A DNA stretch of 64,000 nucleotides from Paracoccus endophyticus. Lineage in GTDB: Bacteria > Pseudomonadota > Alphaproteobacteria > Rhodobacterales > Rhodobacteraceae. Each line of letters begins with the position of its first letter. Position 1 is the first letter of the stretch. Positions 10,397-19,487 of the stretch are shown piece after piece. Position numbers and translations under genes: made by a program. The stretch covers positions 110,135 to 174,134 of the forward strand of contig NZ_QLUV01000006.1 of assembly GCF_003286075.1 (NCBI RefSeq), in the 5' to 3' direction. The notes under the pieces are model-generated. The model did not search any database. It saw only the letters and a list, made by a program, of their open reading frames with translations, and was not told the origin of the DNA.

Positions 10397-10643
10397 GGCC
10401 GGTGCTTTTCATTCGTGGCCGGTCGTCGTTGATCGCGATCCGGTCCGTTGCTGCTCGCCTCATCACTACGGCAAGCGGGACCTCATGAAAAGCGAAACAC
10501 CATAACGTGAGGCATCCTTTTGGCCCGGATGAGGTTTGATGCAGGGGCTTCGGGACAGGCCGCACGGCCTGCCCCGCCCGCAGCATCCATCCCAGGGCAC
10601 AAGGCCTTCCCGTGCCCGCGCCCCGACCGATCCGAGGTTCTCC
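10397..10643. other. Divergent intergenic region
   Basis: 247 bases between two divergent genes. A patch around 10480-10545 is clearly less GC-rich than its surroundings, with short inverted repeats (CCTCA/TGAGG and CATCC/GGATG). It is the likely site of both promoters, but no hexamer pair is convincing. No small gene or RNA was recognised. Confidence 0.5.
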
Positions 10644-12080
10644 ATGATCATTCCGCCCGACCTGTCCGCTCTCGCGCCCCTGACCCGCCGGCTGGCCCTT
10701 GCGGCCGCCACCATCGCCCTGGCGGCCGCGCCGGCCGTGGCGGGTCCCGGCGCCAACCGCCCGGGGGCCTGCGGCGCCGCGGGCATGGCGCAATTGACCG
10801 TCACCGGAGAGGGCCAGGCGGGCGTGGCCCCCGACATGGCGCAGGTCACGCTGGGGGTGACGACGCAGGCCCCCACGGCGGCGCAGGCGATGGCCGACAA
10901 CGGCACCCGCCAGGCGGCCGTGCTGGCGGCGCTGACCGCGCAGGGGGTGGCCGAGCGCGATGTCCAGACCTCGGGGCTGAACCTGTCGCCGATGCAGGAT
11001 TATTCGCGCGATGGGCAGCCTCCGGTCATCACCGGCTATCAGGCGCAGAACATGGTCACGGTGCGCGTGCGCGACCTTGCGCGGCTGGGCGCGGTGCTGG
11101 ACGGGCTGGTGAGCGCCGGCGCGAACGAGGTGCAGGGAATCGCGTTTTCCCGCGAGGACCGGACCGCGACCGAGGATCAGGCCCGCACCGAGGCCGTGGG
11201 CAACGCCCGCCACCGGGCCGAGGTTCTGGCCCGCGCGGCCGGCCTGCAACTGGGCCGGCTGATCGCCCTGGGTGACGCCGGCGCGTCAGGGGGCCCGATG
11301 CCTGCCATGATGATGGCGCGCGACGCCAAGGCGGAATCCGTGCCGATTGCCACCGGCGAGATGACGGTCACGGCGCAGGTCAGTGCAACATGGGAAATGC
11401 TTCCGCAGGCCGGCGCGGCGGACTGCCCGATGCCGGGTGGGCCGCAGGGGATGTCGCGCGGCGACCCGATGCACGGGGGCGCGATGCAGGGCCACGGGCA
11501 CGGCCACGGGATGATGCAGGGCTCGGGGGACGGCCAAGGGCAGGGTCATGGGCATCACGCTGGACATGGCAGCGGCATGCAGGGCGGCGACATGCACCAT
11601 GGGGGCGGCGCGAACCATCATGGGATGCCCGACGACGGCATGATGCATGGCGGCGGCATGATGCACGGGGGCGGCATGATGCACGGCGGCGGCATGATGC
11701 ATGGCGGCGGCATGATGCACGGACAGGACGCGATGGCGGGTCCGGGCGCCGCAAGCCCCACGGCGCCAGAGGATGCCGCAGGGGATACGGCCCCGTCGCA
11801 GACGACCCTGCCCCCCGCCCCGACGCAGGACGGACCCACAGGCGTTGGGACCCCTGCCCCTGCCCCGGCGCAAGCGCCCGCCACCGCCGTTCAGCCGTCC
11901 CCCGGTCAGGACGCCGGCCCCACGACGGCACCCGCGCAGAGCGCGGTTCCGCAGCCCGCCGACCCGGGCGCGACCCCGCCCAGCGCGACCTCGCCGGGCG
12001 CGACGGCCCCGGAACGTGCGGCCCCCCCGGCCGATGCTGGCCGGAACGGCAGCGGCGGTTCGGAAACGCCTGCGAACTGA
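10644..12080 (+). CDS. SIMPL domain (DUF541) protein with Met/His-rich tail
   Basis: 478 residues, exported. A Sec-type signal peptide ends near AAAPAVAG. The SIMPL domain (about residues 45-250) shows the family pattern LTVTGEGQAGVAPDMAQVTL, SGLNLSPMQDYS and GYQAQNMVTVRV. From ~276 to 360 the sequence is dominated by Met, His and Gly, including four exact MMHGGG units and a partial fifth. The last ~115 residues are Pro/Ala/Thr-rich. ATG at 10644 follows CCGAGG; upstream in-frame starts would disrupt the signal peptide. SIMPL proteins are periplasmic and poorly understood. The tail could bind soft metals such as copper (inference). Confidence 0.85.
   Translation: MIIPPDLSALAPLTRRLALAAATIALAAAPAVAGPGANRPGACGAAGMAQLTVTGEGQAGVAPDMAQVTLGVTTQAPTAAQAMADNGTRQAAVLAALTAQGVAERDVQTSGLNLSPMQDYSRDGQPPVITGYQAQNMVTVRVRDLARLGAVLDGLVSAGANEVQGIAFSREDRTATEDQARTEAVGNARHRAEVLARAAGLQLGRLIALGDAGASGGPMPAMMMARDAKAESVPIATGEMTVTAQVSATWEMLPQAGAADCPMPGGPQGMSRGDPMHGGAMQGHGHGHGMMQGSGDGQGQGHGHHAGHGSGMQGGDMHHGGGANHHGMPDDGMMHGGGMMHGGGMMHGGGMMHGGGMMHGQDAMAGPGAASPTAPEDAAGDTAPSQTTLPPAPTQDGPTGVGTPAPAPAQAPATAVQPSPGQDAGPTTAPAQSAVPQPADPGATPPSATSPGATAPERAAPPADAGRNGSGGSETPAN
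11640..11723 (+). repeat. 18-bp tandem repeat encoding MMHGGG
   Basis: Four in-frame 18-base units start at 11640, 11658, 11676 and 11694, followed by a 12-base partial unit. They differ only at wobble positions (T/C and C/G), so the amino-acid repeat is held while the DNA drifts. It lies inside the SIMPL-domain gene. Confidence 0.9.
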
Positions 12081-12108
12081 CGCGGGTGGCCGCCCGTGCG
12101 GCGCGGGA

Positions 12109-12131
12109 CGGCGGCGCGACCCGCGCCGCCG
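12109..12131. terminator. Hairpin between convergent genes
   Basis: A perfect 10-bp GC-only stem (CGGCGGCGCG / CGCGCCGCCG) with a 3-base loop lies between the SIMPL-gene stop (12080) and the metY stop (12142). There is no T-run on either side. It could serve both strands in a GC-rich genome, but termination is inferred from position. Confidence 0.45.
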
Positions 12132-12141
12132 CCTGGCCGCG

Positions 12142-13425
12142 TCAGATTGCGCCCAGCGCCTGGTCCAGGTCGGCGATGATGTCCTGCGCGTCCTCGATCC
12201 CGATGGACAGCCGGACCATGTCCGGCCCCGCGCCGGCGGCGATCTGCTGCGCCTCGGTCAACTGGCGGTGCGTCGTGGACGCCGAATGGATCGCCAGCGT
12301 GCGCGCGTCCCCCAGGTTGGCCACGTGGCTGACCAGCTTCAGCGCGCCGATCATCCGCACGCAGGCGTCATAGCCGCCCTTCAGCCGGATCGTGAACAGC
12401 GCGCCCGCCCCCTTTGGGTAGAGCCGCTGCACACGCTGGTGATACGGCGAGGAGTCAAGGCCCGCATAGCTGACCGCCTCGACCCGCGGATCGGCCTCCA
12501 GCCACCGGGCCACAGTCACGGCGTTTTCCACGTGGCGGCGCATCCGCAGGCCCAGCGTCTCGATGCCCATCAGCGTGTAATGCGCGGCCTGCGGGTTCAG
12601 GGTCATGCCCAGGTCGCGCAGGCCGATGGCGATGGAATGAAAGGTAAAGGCCGCCGCGCCGAACGTCTCGTGGAACTTCAGCCCGTGATAGGCGGCCTCG
12701 GGCGCGGACAGCGACGGGAACTTGTCCGAGGCCGACCAGTCGAAGTTTCCGCTGTCGATCACCGCGCCGCCCATGACGGTGCCATTGCCGGTCAGGTATT
12801 TCGTCAGGCTGTGAACGACCAGCGTCGCGCCCTGCTCGATGGGCCGGCACAGGAAGGGGGTGGCCAGCGTGTTGTCCACGATCAGCGGGATGCCGGCCTG
12901 CTCGGCCACCGCCGCGATCGCCGGGATGTCGGTGACATAGCCGCCGGGGTTCGAGATCGACTCGACAAAGATCGCGCGGGTCTTGTCGTCGATGGCGGCG
13001 CGGACCGCATCGGTGTCGTCCAGATCGACGAAGCTGCAGGACCACCCGAACCGCCGGATGGTCTGGGCGAACTGCGTGACCGTGCCCCCGTAAAGCCGGC
13101 TGGACGCCACGATGTTCAGCCCCGGCCCCATCAGCGGGAACAGCGCCATGATCTGCGCCGCGTGCCCCGAGGAGCAGCAGACCGCGCCGGCGCCCCCCTC
13201 CAGCGCGGCGACGCGGGCCTGCAGGGCGCTGACCGTGGGGTTGGTCAGCCGCGAATAGATGTAGCCGACCTCTTGCAGGTTGAACAGCGCGGCCGCGTGG
13301 TCGGCGTCGCGGAACTGATAGGCGGTGGTCTGATAGATCGGCACCTGCCGGGCCCCCGTGGCGGGGTCCGGCGCGGCCCCGGCGTGAATGGCAGTGGTGT
13401 CGAATCCTGGCGTGCGGTCGGTCAT
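12142..13425 (-). CDS. metY: O-acetylhomoserine sulfhydrylase (PLP-dependent)
   Basis: Converts O-acetylhomoserine and sulfide to homocysteine in methionine synthesis. The 427 residues match the Cys/Met-metabolism PLP family: FDTTAIHAG at the start, YSRLTNPTVSALQARVAALEGG, VDNTLATPFLCRPIEQGA, and the PLP lysine (about K209) in SLTKYLTGNG. The N-terminus and long central insert are those of the MetY subgroup rather than cystathionine synthases. ATG at 13425 gives the family N-terminus (MTDRTPGFDTTAIHAG). No SAM riboswitch was recognised in the 143-base region shared with pepF. Confidence 0.92.
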   Translation of the reverse strand: MTDRTPGFDTTAIHAGAAPDPATGARQVPIYQTTAYQFRDADHAAALFNLQEVGYIYSRLTNPTVSALQARVAALEGGAGAVCCSSGHAAQIMALFPLMGPGLNIVASSRLYGGTVTQFAQTIRRFGWSCSFVDLDDTDAVRAAIDDKTRAIFVESISNPGGYVTDIPAIAAVAEQAGIPLIVDNTLATPFLCRPIEQGATLVVHSLTKYLTGNGTVMGGAVIDSGNFDWSASDKFPSLSAPEAAYHGLKFHETFGAAAFTFHSIAIGLRDLGMTLNPQAAHYTLMGIETLGLRMRRHVENAVTVARWLEADPRVEAVSYAGLDSSPYHQRVQRLYPKGAGALFTIRLKGGYDACVRMIGALKLVSHVANLGDARTLAIHSASTTHRQLTEAQQIAAGAGPDMVRLSIGIEDAQDIIADLDQALGAI

Positions 13426-13568
13426 GGCGGTCCCCCGTGATCTGTTGCGCCAGACCCTAGGTCGCCGCCCCCGCGCGGGCAATCGGGATCGCGGCCGTCG
13501 CGCACCCTCAGGCTTGAACCGGGCGGGCCGAAGGGTCAGATGATGACGCGTAACCGAAAGGACCGCCC

Positions 13569-15386
13569 ATGACCGCCATCGCCCGCGACGCCGAAACCGC
13601 CACCAGCCCCGCGGCCGACCTGGGCCCCCTGCCCGACTGGGATCTGTCCGACCTGTATTCCGCCCCCGACGCGCCGGAACTGACCGCCGACCTGGCCGCG
13701 CTGGACGCCGCCTGCGCCGCGTTCGCGCGCGACTATCAGGGCCGGCTGGCGGGCCTGACCCCGGCCGAGATGCTGGAGTGCATCGAGCGTTACCAGCAGA
13801 TCGACATCCTGTCCGGGCGGATCATGTCCTATGCGGGACTGCGCTATTACCAGAACACCACTGATGCGGCCCGCGCCAAGATGATGGGCGATTTGCAGGC
13901 CAAGATCACCGACATGACGACGCCGCTGGTCTTCTTCAGCCTGGAATTCAACCGCATCCCCGATGCCGTCTATGAGCAGATGTTCAGCGCCCCCTGCGGG
14001 CCGTCGCGCTACAAGCCCGTCTTCGACCGGATGCGGGCGATGCGGCCCTATCAGCTGTCGGACGAGCTGGAAAAGTTCCTGCACGACACCTCGGTCGTGG
14101 GTGCGGCCGCTTGGAACCGGCTGTTCGACGAGACGATGGCGGCCCTGACCTTCGACGTGGACGGCCAGGTGCTGGGGCTGGAGGCGACGCTGAACCTGCT
14201 GACCGACCACGACCGCGCACGGCGCGAGGCGGGGGCGCGGGCGCTGGCGCGGGTCTTCGGCGAGAACGTCAAGCTCTTCTCGCGCATCCACAACACGCTG
14301 GCCAAGGAAAAGGCCATCGAGGACAAGTGGCGCAAGTTGCCGACGCCGCAGACCGGGCGGCACCTGTCGAACGACGTCGAGCCTGAGGTCGTCCAGGCCC
14401 TGCGCGATGCCGTGGTCGCCGCCTATCCGCGCCTGTCGCACCGCTATTACCGGCTCAAGGCGAAATGGCTCGGCCTCGACAGGCTGCAGGTCTGGGACCG
14501 CAACGCGCCCCTGCCGCAGGACAGCCCCCGTCTGGTCGGCTGGGACGAGGCGCGGGCCACGGTGCTGGAGGCTTATGCAGGCTTTGACCCCAAGCTGGCG
14601 GAACTGGCGCAGCCCTTCTTCGACAAGGGGTGGATCGATGCGGGGGTCAAGCCGGGCAAGTCACCGGGCGCCTTTGCCCATCCGACGGTGACGACCGCGC
14701 ACCCTTACGTCCTGCTGAACTATCTCGGCAAGCCGCGCGACGTGATGACGCTGGCGCATGAGCTGGGCCACGGCGTCCATCAGCGGCTGGCGGCGGGCCA
14801 GGGGGAACTGCTGTCCTCGACCCCCCTGACGCTGGCCGAAACGGCAAGCGTCTTCGGCGAGATGCTGACCTTTCGCGCGCTGCTGGCGAAGACGGACGAC
14901 CCCGCCCAGCGCAAGGCCCTGCTGGCGGGCAAGGTCGAGGACATGATCAACACGGTCGTCCGCCAGATCGCCTTCTACGATTTCGAATGCCGCCTGCACG
15001 CGGCGCGGGCCGAGGGCGAGTTGACCCCCGACGACATCAACGCGATCTGGATGTCGGTGCAGCATGAATCGCTGGGCGACGCCTTCGAGTTCATGCCGGG
15101 CTACGAGACGTTCTGGACCTATGTGCCGCATTTCGTGCACTCGCCCTTCTACGTCTATGCCTATGCCTTCGGGGACGGGCTGGTGAATGCGCTTTATGCC
15201 GCCTACGAGGCGCAGCCCGAGGGCTTTCAGGCGAAATACTTCGAGATGCTGAAGGCCGGCGGGTCCAAGCATCATTCGGACCTGCTGGCCCCCTTCGGCC
15301 TGAACGCGGCGGACCCGGCCTTCTGGGACAAGGGCCTGTCGATGATCGAAGGCTTCATCGACGAGCTTGAGGCGATGGAGGCATGA
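13569..15386 (+). CDS. pepF: M3 family oligoendopeptidase F
   Basis: Cytoplasmic zinc metallopeptidase that cleaves short peptides. The 605-residue protein carries the zinc motif HELGH at residues 397-401 (AHELGHGVHQ) and the downstream glutamate ligand region (LAETASVFGEML). The N-terminal DLSDLYSAPDAPEL segment is typical of the pepF/M3 group. ATG start with AAAGGA upstream. The M19 dipeptidase starts 17 bases after its stop, suggesting a small peptide-degrading operon. Confidence 0.94.
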   Translation: MTAIARDAETATSPAADLGPLPDWDLSDLYSAPDAPELTADLAALDAACAAFARDYQGRLAGLTPAEMLECIERYQQIDILSGRIMSYAGLRYYQNTTDAARAKMMGDLQAKITDMTTPLVFFSLEFNRIPDAVYEQMFSAPCGPSRYKPVFDRMRAMRPYQLSDELEKFLHDTSVVGAAAWNRLFDETMAALTFDVDGQVLGLEATLNLLTDHDRARREAGARALARVFGENVKLFSRIHNTLAKEKAIEDKWRKLPTPQTGRHLSNDVEPEVVQALRDAVVAAYPRLSHRYYRLKAKWLGLDRLQVWDRNAPLPQDSPRLVGWDEARATVLEAYAGFDPKLAELAQPFFDKGWIDAGVKPGKSPGAFAHPTVTTAHPYVLLNYLGKPRDVMTLAHELGHGVHQRLAAGQGELLSSTPLTLAETASVFGEMLTFRALLAKTDDPAQRKALLAGKVEDMINTVVRQIAFYDFECRLHAARAEGELTPDDINAIWMSVQHESLGDAFEFMPGYETFWTYVPHFVHSPFYVYAYAFGDGLVNALYAAYEAQPEGFQAKYFEMLKAGGSKHHSDLLAPFGLNAADPAFWDKGLSMIEGFIDELEAMEA

Positions 15387-15402
15387 GCCGGCGGCCCCGC
15401 GC

Positions 15403-16581
15403 ATGAGGCTGCTGCGCCGCATCCTTGTGTGGCTGGTGGCGCTGGCCGTCCTTGCGGCCGTCGTGGTGGCGGTCTTCGGCCCCGGCTTTGTGGCCGGGCG
15501 CCTGAATCCGGTCACGGCGGAGGAATCCTGGCCGGTGTCGGACACCGCGCGCACCTTGCACGCGGGGCTGGTCATCGCCGACCTGCACGCCGATCCGCTG
15601 CTGTGGGACCGCGACCTGTCCACGCGCCGGGACGAGGGCCATGTGGACCTGCCGCGGCTGGATCAGGGCAATGTCGCGGTGCAGGTCTTCACCACCGTGA
15701 CGAAAAGCCCGCGGGGGCAGACCTATTCGGACAACGACACCGAGGCCCCCGACAACATCACGCCGCTGGTGATTGGCCAGCTTCGCCCGGTGCAAAGCTG
15801 GTTCAGCCTGAAGGAACGCGCGCTGGATCAGGCCGCGCGCCTGCGGCGGCTGGCCGAGGACCACCCCGACCAGCTGCGGCTGATCCGGTCGCGCGACGAT
15901 CTGGCCGCGTTGCTGTCCGACCGGGCGTCAGGCGCGCGCGTGATCGGGGGCGTCCTGGGAATGGAAGGCGCGCATCCGCTGGAAGGGCAGCTTTCGAACC
16001 TGCAGGTCATGGAGAGCGCGGGGTTCCGCCTGGTCGGCCTGACGCATTTCTTCGACAACGAACTCGGCGGTTCGCTGCATGGCGCGTCCGGTGCGGGGCT
16101 GACGGATTTCGGGCGCCAGGTCGTGGCCGAACTGGTGCGGCGGCGCATGGTGATCGACCTGGCCCACGCCTCGCCGCAGATGGTCCGTGACGTGCTGGCG
16201 ATCCCCGGCACGCGGCCGATGCTGAGCCACACCGGCATCCGTGCCGCCTGCGACACGCCGCGCAACCTGCCCGACGCGCTGGTGCAGTCTATCGCCGACA
16301 AAGGCGGCATCATCGGCATCGGGTTCTGGGAGGACGTCACCTGCGACGATACCCCCCGCGGCATTGCGCGCAGCATCAAGGCCACTATCGGCCTCGTGGG
16401 CCAGGATAACGTGGCGTTGGGGTCGGACTGGGACGGCTCGGTGGGCGTGCCCTTCGACGCCGCCGGCCTGCCCGCGCTGACGCAGGCGCTGATGGACGAG
16501 GGGCTGACTGAGGCGCAGATCGCCAAGGTCATGGGCGGCAATGTGGTGCGCTATCTGGGCGAGGTGCTGCCGCGCGATTGA
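15403..16581 (+). CDS. Membrane-anchored M19 (renal-type) dipeptidase
   Basis: 392 residues. An N-terminal membrane anchor (ILVWLVALAVLAAVVVAVFG) is followed by an M19 amidohydrolase barrel. The zinc ligands are visible in order: HxD in DLHADPLLWD, Glu in GMEGAHPLEG, His in IDLAHAS and LSHTGIRA, and Asp in GSDWDG. Likely cleaves dipeptides at the periplasmic face. ATG at 15403 is preferred to an upstream in-frame start because it begins directly at the basic residues of the anchor. Probably co-transcribed with pepF; its stop is 2 bases from the convergent nuclease-like gene. Confidence 0.92.
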   Translation: MRLLRRILVWLVALAVLAAVVVAVFGPGFVAGRLNPVTAEESWPVSDTARTLHAGLVIADLHADPLLWDRDLSTRRDEGHVDLPRLDQGNVAVQVFTTVTKSPRGQTYSDNDTEAPDNITPLVIGQLRPVQSWFSLKERALDQAARLRRLAEDHPDQLRLIRSRDDLAALLSDRASGARVIGGVLGMEGAHPLEGQLSNLQVMESAGFRLVGLTHFFDNELGGSLHGASGAGLTDFGRQVVAELVRRRMVIDLAHASPQMVRDVLAIPGTRPMLSHTGIRAACDTPRNLPDALVQSIADKGGIIGIGFWEDVTCDDTPRGIARSIKATIGLVGQDNVALGSDWDGSVGVPFDAAGLPALTQALMDEGLTEAQIAKVMGGNVVRYLGEVLPRD

Positions 16582-16583
16582 AC

Positions 16584-17021
16584 TCAGGCCTTTCTGATGG
16601 CATCCAGTCGGTGCCACGCTTCCTTGAAGTCTGCCTGCTCATAGGCCTTTGGTTGCAACCAGAAGCTGCTTTTCCCATCCTTGCGGCCATGATGGGCAAG
16701 CGCATGAACCTCGGCTGGGGTCAAGATCCAGCATGAAGGGTCTGTCAGCGCCCGGTTCACGATGATCCACATGTCGCCCATCAGGCCATCGATCGAACTG
16801 CCAAGCGGCACAGGATCGCGGCGCGACAGGGCCTTTATCTGCAACGCGATCATGAAGGTCGCGCCACGGTCATAAGCAATAATGTCCACGCCGCGCGCAT
16901 TTCGGGCTGTCGGCATGGCATTCCATCCACGACGCGACAACTGATAGCAGACGAAATACATCCCGGCATTGCCGACGATCTGGGAAGGGAACTTGGCTGT
17001 CCCCGGTTCAGCGGCGGACAA
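16584..17021 (-). CDS. PD-(D/E)XK nuclease-like hypothetical protein
   Basis: 145 residues, no close family recognised. The segment GVDIIAYDRG...IALQIKAL has the spacing of a PD-(D/E)XK core (D46, then Q61-x-K63), preceded by a helix (GMYFVCYQLSRRGWNAM) where such folds place their first acidic residue. The only start covering this core is TTG at 17021, immediately after an in-frame TGA; it overlaps the end of purK by 14 bases. The next ATG (residue 21) would cut into the conserved helix. Base composition is visibly lower in GC than its neighbours, suggesting acquisition. Function unknown. Confidence 0.6.
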   Translation of the reverse strand: MSAAEPGTAKFPSQIVGNAGMYFVCYQLSRRGWNAMPTARNARGVDIIAYDRGATFMIALQIKALSRRDPVPLGSSIDGLMGDMWIIVNRALTDPSCWILTPAEVHALAHHGRKDGKSSFWLQPKAYEQADFKEAWHRLDAIRKA

Positions 17022-18069
17022 TATTCACATGCCCCATCTTGCGGCCCGGCTTCACCTCGGCCTTGCCATAAAGATGGATCTGGGTGTCCGGTCGCGCGAG
17101 CCACTGGGGCAGCCGGTCCATGTCGTCGCCGATCAGGTTCTCCATGACCACATCGGCATGGCGCCGACCGTCGCCCAGGGGCAGTCCCGCGACCGCGCGG
17201 ATATGCTGCTCGAACTGGTCCACGGCGCAACCGGCCTGGGTCCAGTGGCCGGAATTATGCACGCGCGGCGCGATCTCGTTGACGACGAGGCCCTGGGACG
17301 TGACGAACAGCTCGACCCCCATGACGCCGACGTAATCCAGCGCCGTGACGATGCGGCTGGCCAGCAGGACGGCATCGGGGATCAGCCGCGCGGGCTGGCC
17401 GCAGGGGACGGTGGTGGTGCGCAGGATGCCGCCCCGGTGAACGTTCAGGCCGGGGTCATAGGCTGCCACCGTCCCATCCTGCCCCCGCGCGACGATCACG
17501 CTGATCTCGGCGCTGAACTCGACGAAGCCCTCCAGCACCGAAGGTGCGTTCACCTGCGCCCATGCCGCGTCAAGATCGTCGCCCGCGTTGATCCGCACCT
17601 GTCCCTTTCCGTCATAGCCGAAGCGCCGCGTCTTCAGGATCGCCCGGTCGCGCCCCTGCACGGCCGCGGCCAGGTCGGCCGCCGAATCGACACGTGCATA
17701 GGGGGCGGTGGTCAGACCCAAGCCGCACAGAAAGTCCTTTTCCTCCAGCCGGTCCTGGCTGACGGCCAGCGCGCGACGATTCGGGCGGATGGGGACGATG
17801 CTTTCGATCAGGTCCAGCGCCGAGGCCGGGACATTCTCGAACTCGTAGGTCACGACATCGACGCCTGCGGCGAAGGCGCGGATCGCCGCCTCGTCCTCGT
17901 AGGGCGCGGTCGTCACGGCATGGGCCACGTCGCCTGCAGGCGCGGCGCCCGGTTCATAGATGTGGCAGCGGTATCCCAGCCGGCTGGCCGCGACAGACAG
18001 CATCCGGCCAAGCTGGCCGCCGCCCAGGATGCCAATGGTGGCGCCGGGGCGCAGGGGATCAGACATCAT
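17008..18069 (-). CDS. purK: 5-(carboxyamino)imidazole ribonucleotide synthase
   Basis: ATP-grasp enzyme that carboxylates AIR to N5-CAIR in purine synthesis, using ATP and bicarbonate. The 353 residues begin with the dinucleotide-like [16 protein letters not shown] and contain ATP-grasp segments [28 protein letters not shown] and [17 protein letters not shown] at 18069 (or the adjacent ATG at 18066) overlaps the purE stop by 11 bases, so the two are translationally coupled. The downstream nuclease-like gene overlaps its 3' end. Confidence 0.96.
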   Translation of the reverse strand: MMSDPLRPGATIGILGGGQLGRMLSVAASRLGYRCHIYEPGAAPAGDVAHAVTTAPYEDEAAIRAFAAGVDVVTYEFENVPASALDLIESIVPIRPNRRALAVSQDRLEEKDFLCGLGLTTAPYARVDSAADLAAAVQGRDRAILKTRRFGYDGKGQVRINAGDDLDAAWAQVNAPSVLEGFVEFSAEISVIVARGQDGTVAAYDPGLNVHRGGILRTTTVPCGQPARLIPDAVLLASRIVTALDYVGVMGVELFVTSQGLVVNEIAPRVHNSGHWTQAGCAVDQFEQHIRAVAGLPLGDGRRHADVVMENLIGDDMDRLPQWLARPDTQIHLYGKAEVKPGRKMGHVNIVRR

Positions 18070-18553
18070 CGGACGGCTCCTCGGGGATGGAGGCGGACAG
18101 CGCCGCGCGCCAGTCGTCCAGCCGCTGAGCCAGGGCAGGGTCGTTCAGCGCCAGGATGCCCGCCGCCATCAGCCCGGCATTGGCCGCCCCCGCCGCGCCG
18201 ATCGCCATGGTGGCGACGGGAAAGCCCTTGGGCATCTGCACGATCGAATAAAGCGAATCGACCCCGTTCAGCGCCCGCGTCTGGACTGGCACGCCGATCA
18301 CGGGGATGCGGGTCTTGGACGCCATCATGCCGGGCAGATGCGCGGCCCCGCCCGCGCCTGCGATGATGACCTGCAAGCCGCGGCCCGCGGCCTCGCGCCC
18401 ATAGGTCCACAGCCGGTCCGGGGTGCGGTGGGCGCTGACGATGCGCGTCTCATGCGCCACGCCCAGTTCGTCCAGGATCTGCGCCGCCTCTCGCATCGTG
18501 GCCCAGTCGGACTGGCTGCCCATGATGATGCCGACCGGAACCGTCATTCCCAT
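18059..18553 (-). CDS. purE: N5-carboxyaminoimidazole ribonucleotide mutase
   Basis: Converts N5-CAIR to CAIR in purine synthesis. The 164 residues show the class I PurE signature: [23 protein letters not shown], and [16 protein letters not shown], which contains the substrate-binding loop. The start is ATG at 18553, or the second Met two codons on. First gene of purE-purK on the minus strand. Confidence 0.96.
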   Translation of the reverse strand: MGMTVPVGIIMGSQSDWATMREAAQILDELGVAHETRIVSAHRTPDRLWTYGREAAGRGLQVIIAGAGGAAHLPGMMASKTRIPVIGVPVQTRALNGVDSLYSIVQMPKGFPVATMAIGAAGAANAGLMAAGILALNDPALAQRLDDWRAALSASIPEEPSDDV

Positions 18554-18616
18554 TTTCTCTGGCCCTGCCCCCTTCGCGGAAAGCCGGCATCATAGCCAGC
18601 GGCGGGACGCGCGCAA

Positions 18617-18850
18617 TCACGCGATGATGTCGGGGGTCAGCTCATCCTCAAGCCGGGCGATCTGGTCCTTCAGCGCCAGCTTGCTTCGCTTCAGCCGGCC
18701 CAGCGTCAGGCTGCACACGGTGCCCTGCGCCGCCATGGCCGCGATCGCCTCGTCCATTTCGCGGTGCTGCCGGCGCAGCCCCGCCAGGCGCGTGCGCGCC
18801 ATGTCCTCGGGTGACATGGCGGCCAGCGTCGTCAGGGGCAGGTCTTGCAT
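18617..18850 (-). CDS. YdcH/DUF465 family small protein
   Basis: 77 residues, mostly helical. The C-terminal LKRSKLALKDQIARLEDEL pattern is typical of the small DUF465 (YdcH) family, whose function is unknown. The frame is open upstream to 19090, but that part has no family character. ATG at 18850 gives the expected size; an internal Met at residue 12 is an alternative, since neither has a strong ribosome-binding site. It lies 63 bases upstream of purE on the same strand. Confidence 0.75.
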   Translation of the reverse strand: MQDLPLTTLAAMSPEDMARTRLAGLRRQHREMDEAIAAMAAQGTVCSLTLGRLKRSKLALKDQIARLEDELTPDIIA

Positions 18851-18970
18851 GGTCAGGCAGATGTCCGGGCGGGGGCGCGGGGCGCGCGCGGGGCTGGGCG
18901 TGGCGCCAGAGCGCGGCGCAGGGACAGCATACAGGGCCGAGCCCCTGAAAGGGAACAGAATCTTGCGTCC

Positions 18971-19000
18971 CTTGCAGCGCCCCGCCACGCACCACATATC
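18971..19000 (+). promoter_or_regulatory. Possible hsp20 promoter (sigma-70 or RpoH-like)
   Basis: TTGCAG (18972-18977) and CATATC (18995-19000) are separated by 17 bases, and the -35 box is part of CTTG, the core of alphaproteobacterial RpoH promoters. The gene it would serve encodes a heat-shock protein, and rpoH is in the same window. The hexamers are imperfect, so the sigma factor is inference. Confidence 0.4.
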
Positions 19001-19065
19001 TGTGGCGTCCGGTTGCCGCAGTCGGGACCGGACACGCAGTCGCTTGAAGGACAAGGACACTGACG

Positions 19066-19476
19066 ATGACCAAGACGACGCTGGGCGCACATCCGTATCT
19101 GCTGGGGTTCGACCAGCTGGAACGCCTGGCCGAACGCGCCGCCAAGGGGACCGAGGGCTATCCGCCCTACAACATCGAACACCGCGCCCCCGACGGGTTC
19201 CGCATCAGCCTGGCCGTCGCCGGCTTTGCCGAGGAGGACCTGACGGTCACGATCGAGGATCGCCAGTTGATGATCCGCGGCCGCCAGTCCGACGCGGCCG
19301 AGCAGCGGGTGTTTCTGCACCGCGGCATCGCCGCCCGCGCGTTCCAGCGCAGCTTCGTGCTGGCCGAGGGGATCGAAGTCGAGTCGGCCGCGTTGGAAAA
19401 CGGCCTGCTGCACATCGACCTGCGCCGCCTGACGCCGCAGGGCATCGTCAAATCCATTCCGATCAGCCGCAGTTAA
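19066..19476 (+). CDS. Small heat shock protein, Hsp20/alpha-crystallin family
   Basis: ATP-independent holdase chaperone. The 136 residues contain the alpha-crystallin domain: YNIEHRAPDGFRISLAVAGFAEEDLTVTIED, the RGIAARAFQRSFVLA segment, and the late ENGLLHIDL motif. An SVPIxR-like tail (SIPISRS) follows. ATG start with AAGGA 8 bases upstream. The DUF1150 gene follows immediately, an arrangement common in Rhodobacterales. The 5' leader contains an inverted repeat described separately. Confidence 0.94.
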   Translation: MTKTTLGAHPYLLGFDQLERLAERAAKGTEGYPPYNIEHRAPDGFRISLAVAGFAEEDLTVTIEDRQLMIRGRQSDAAEQRVFLHRGIAARAFQRSFVLAEGIEVESAALENGLLHIDLRRLTPQGIVKSIPISRS

Positions 19477-19487
19477 TGGGGATCGCC

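Noticed and set aside
10466..10906. A 146-codon minus-strand frame over the SIMPL-gene start
   Set aside because: It overlaps a supported gene, lacks motifs, and its composition is that of a shadow frame.
13426..13568. Possible SAM-responsive riboswitch before metY
   Set aside because: Checked for the SAM-II core common in alphaproteobacterial methionine genes; no matching core was found.
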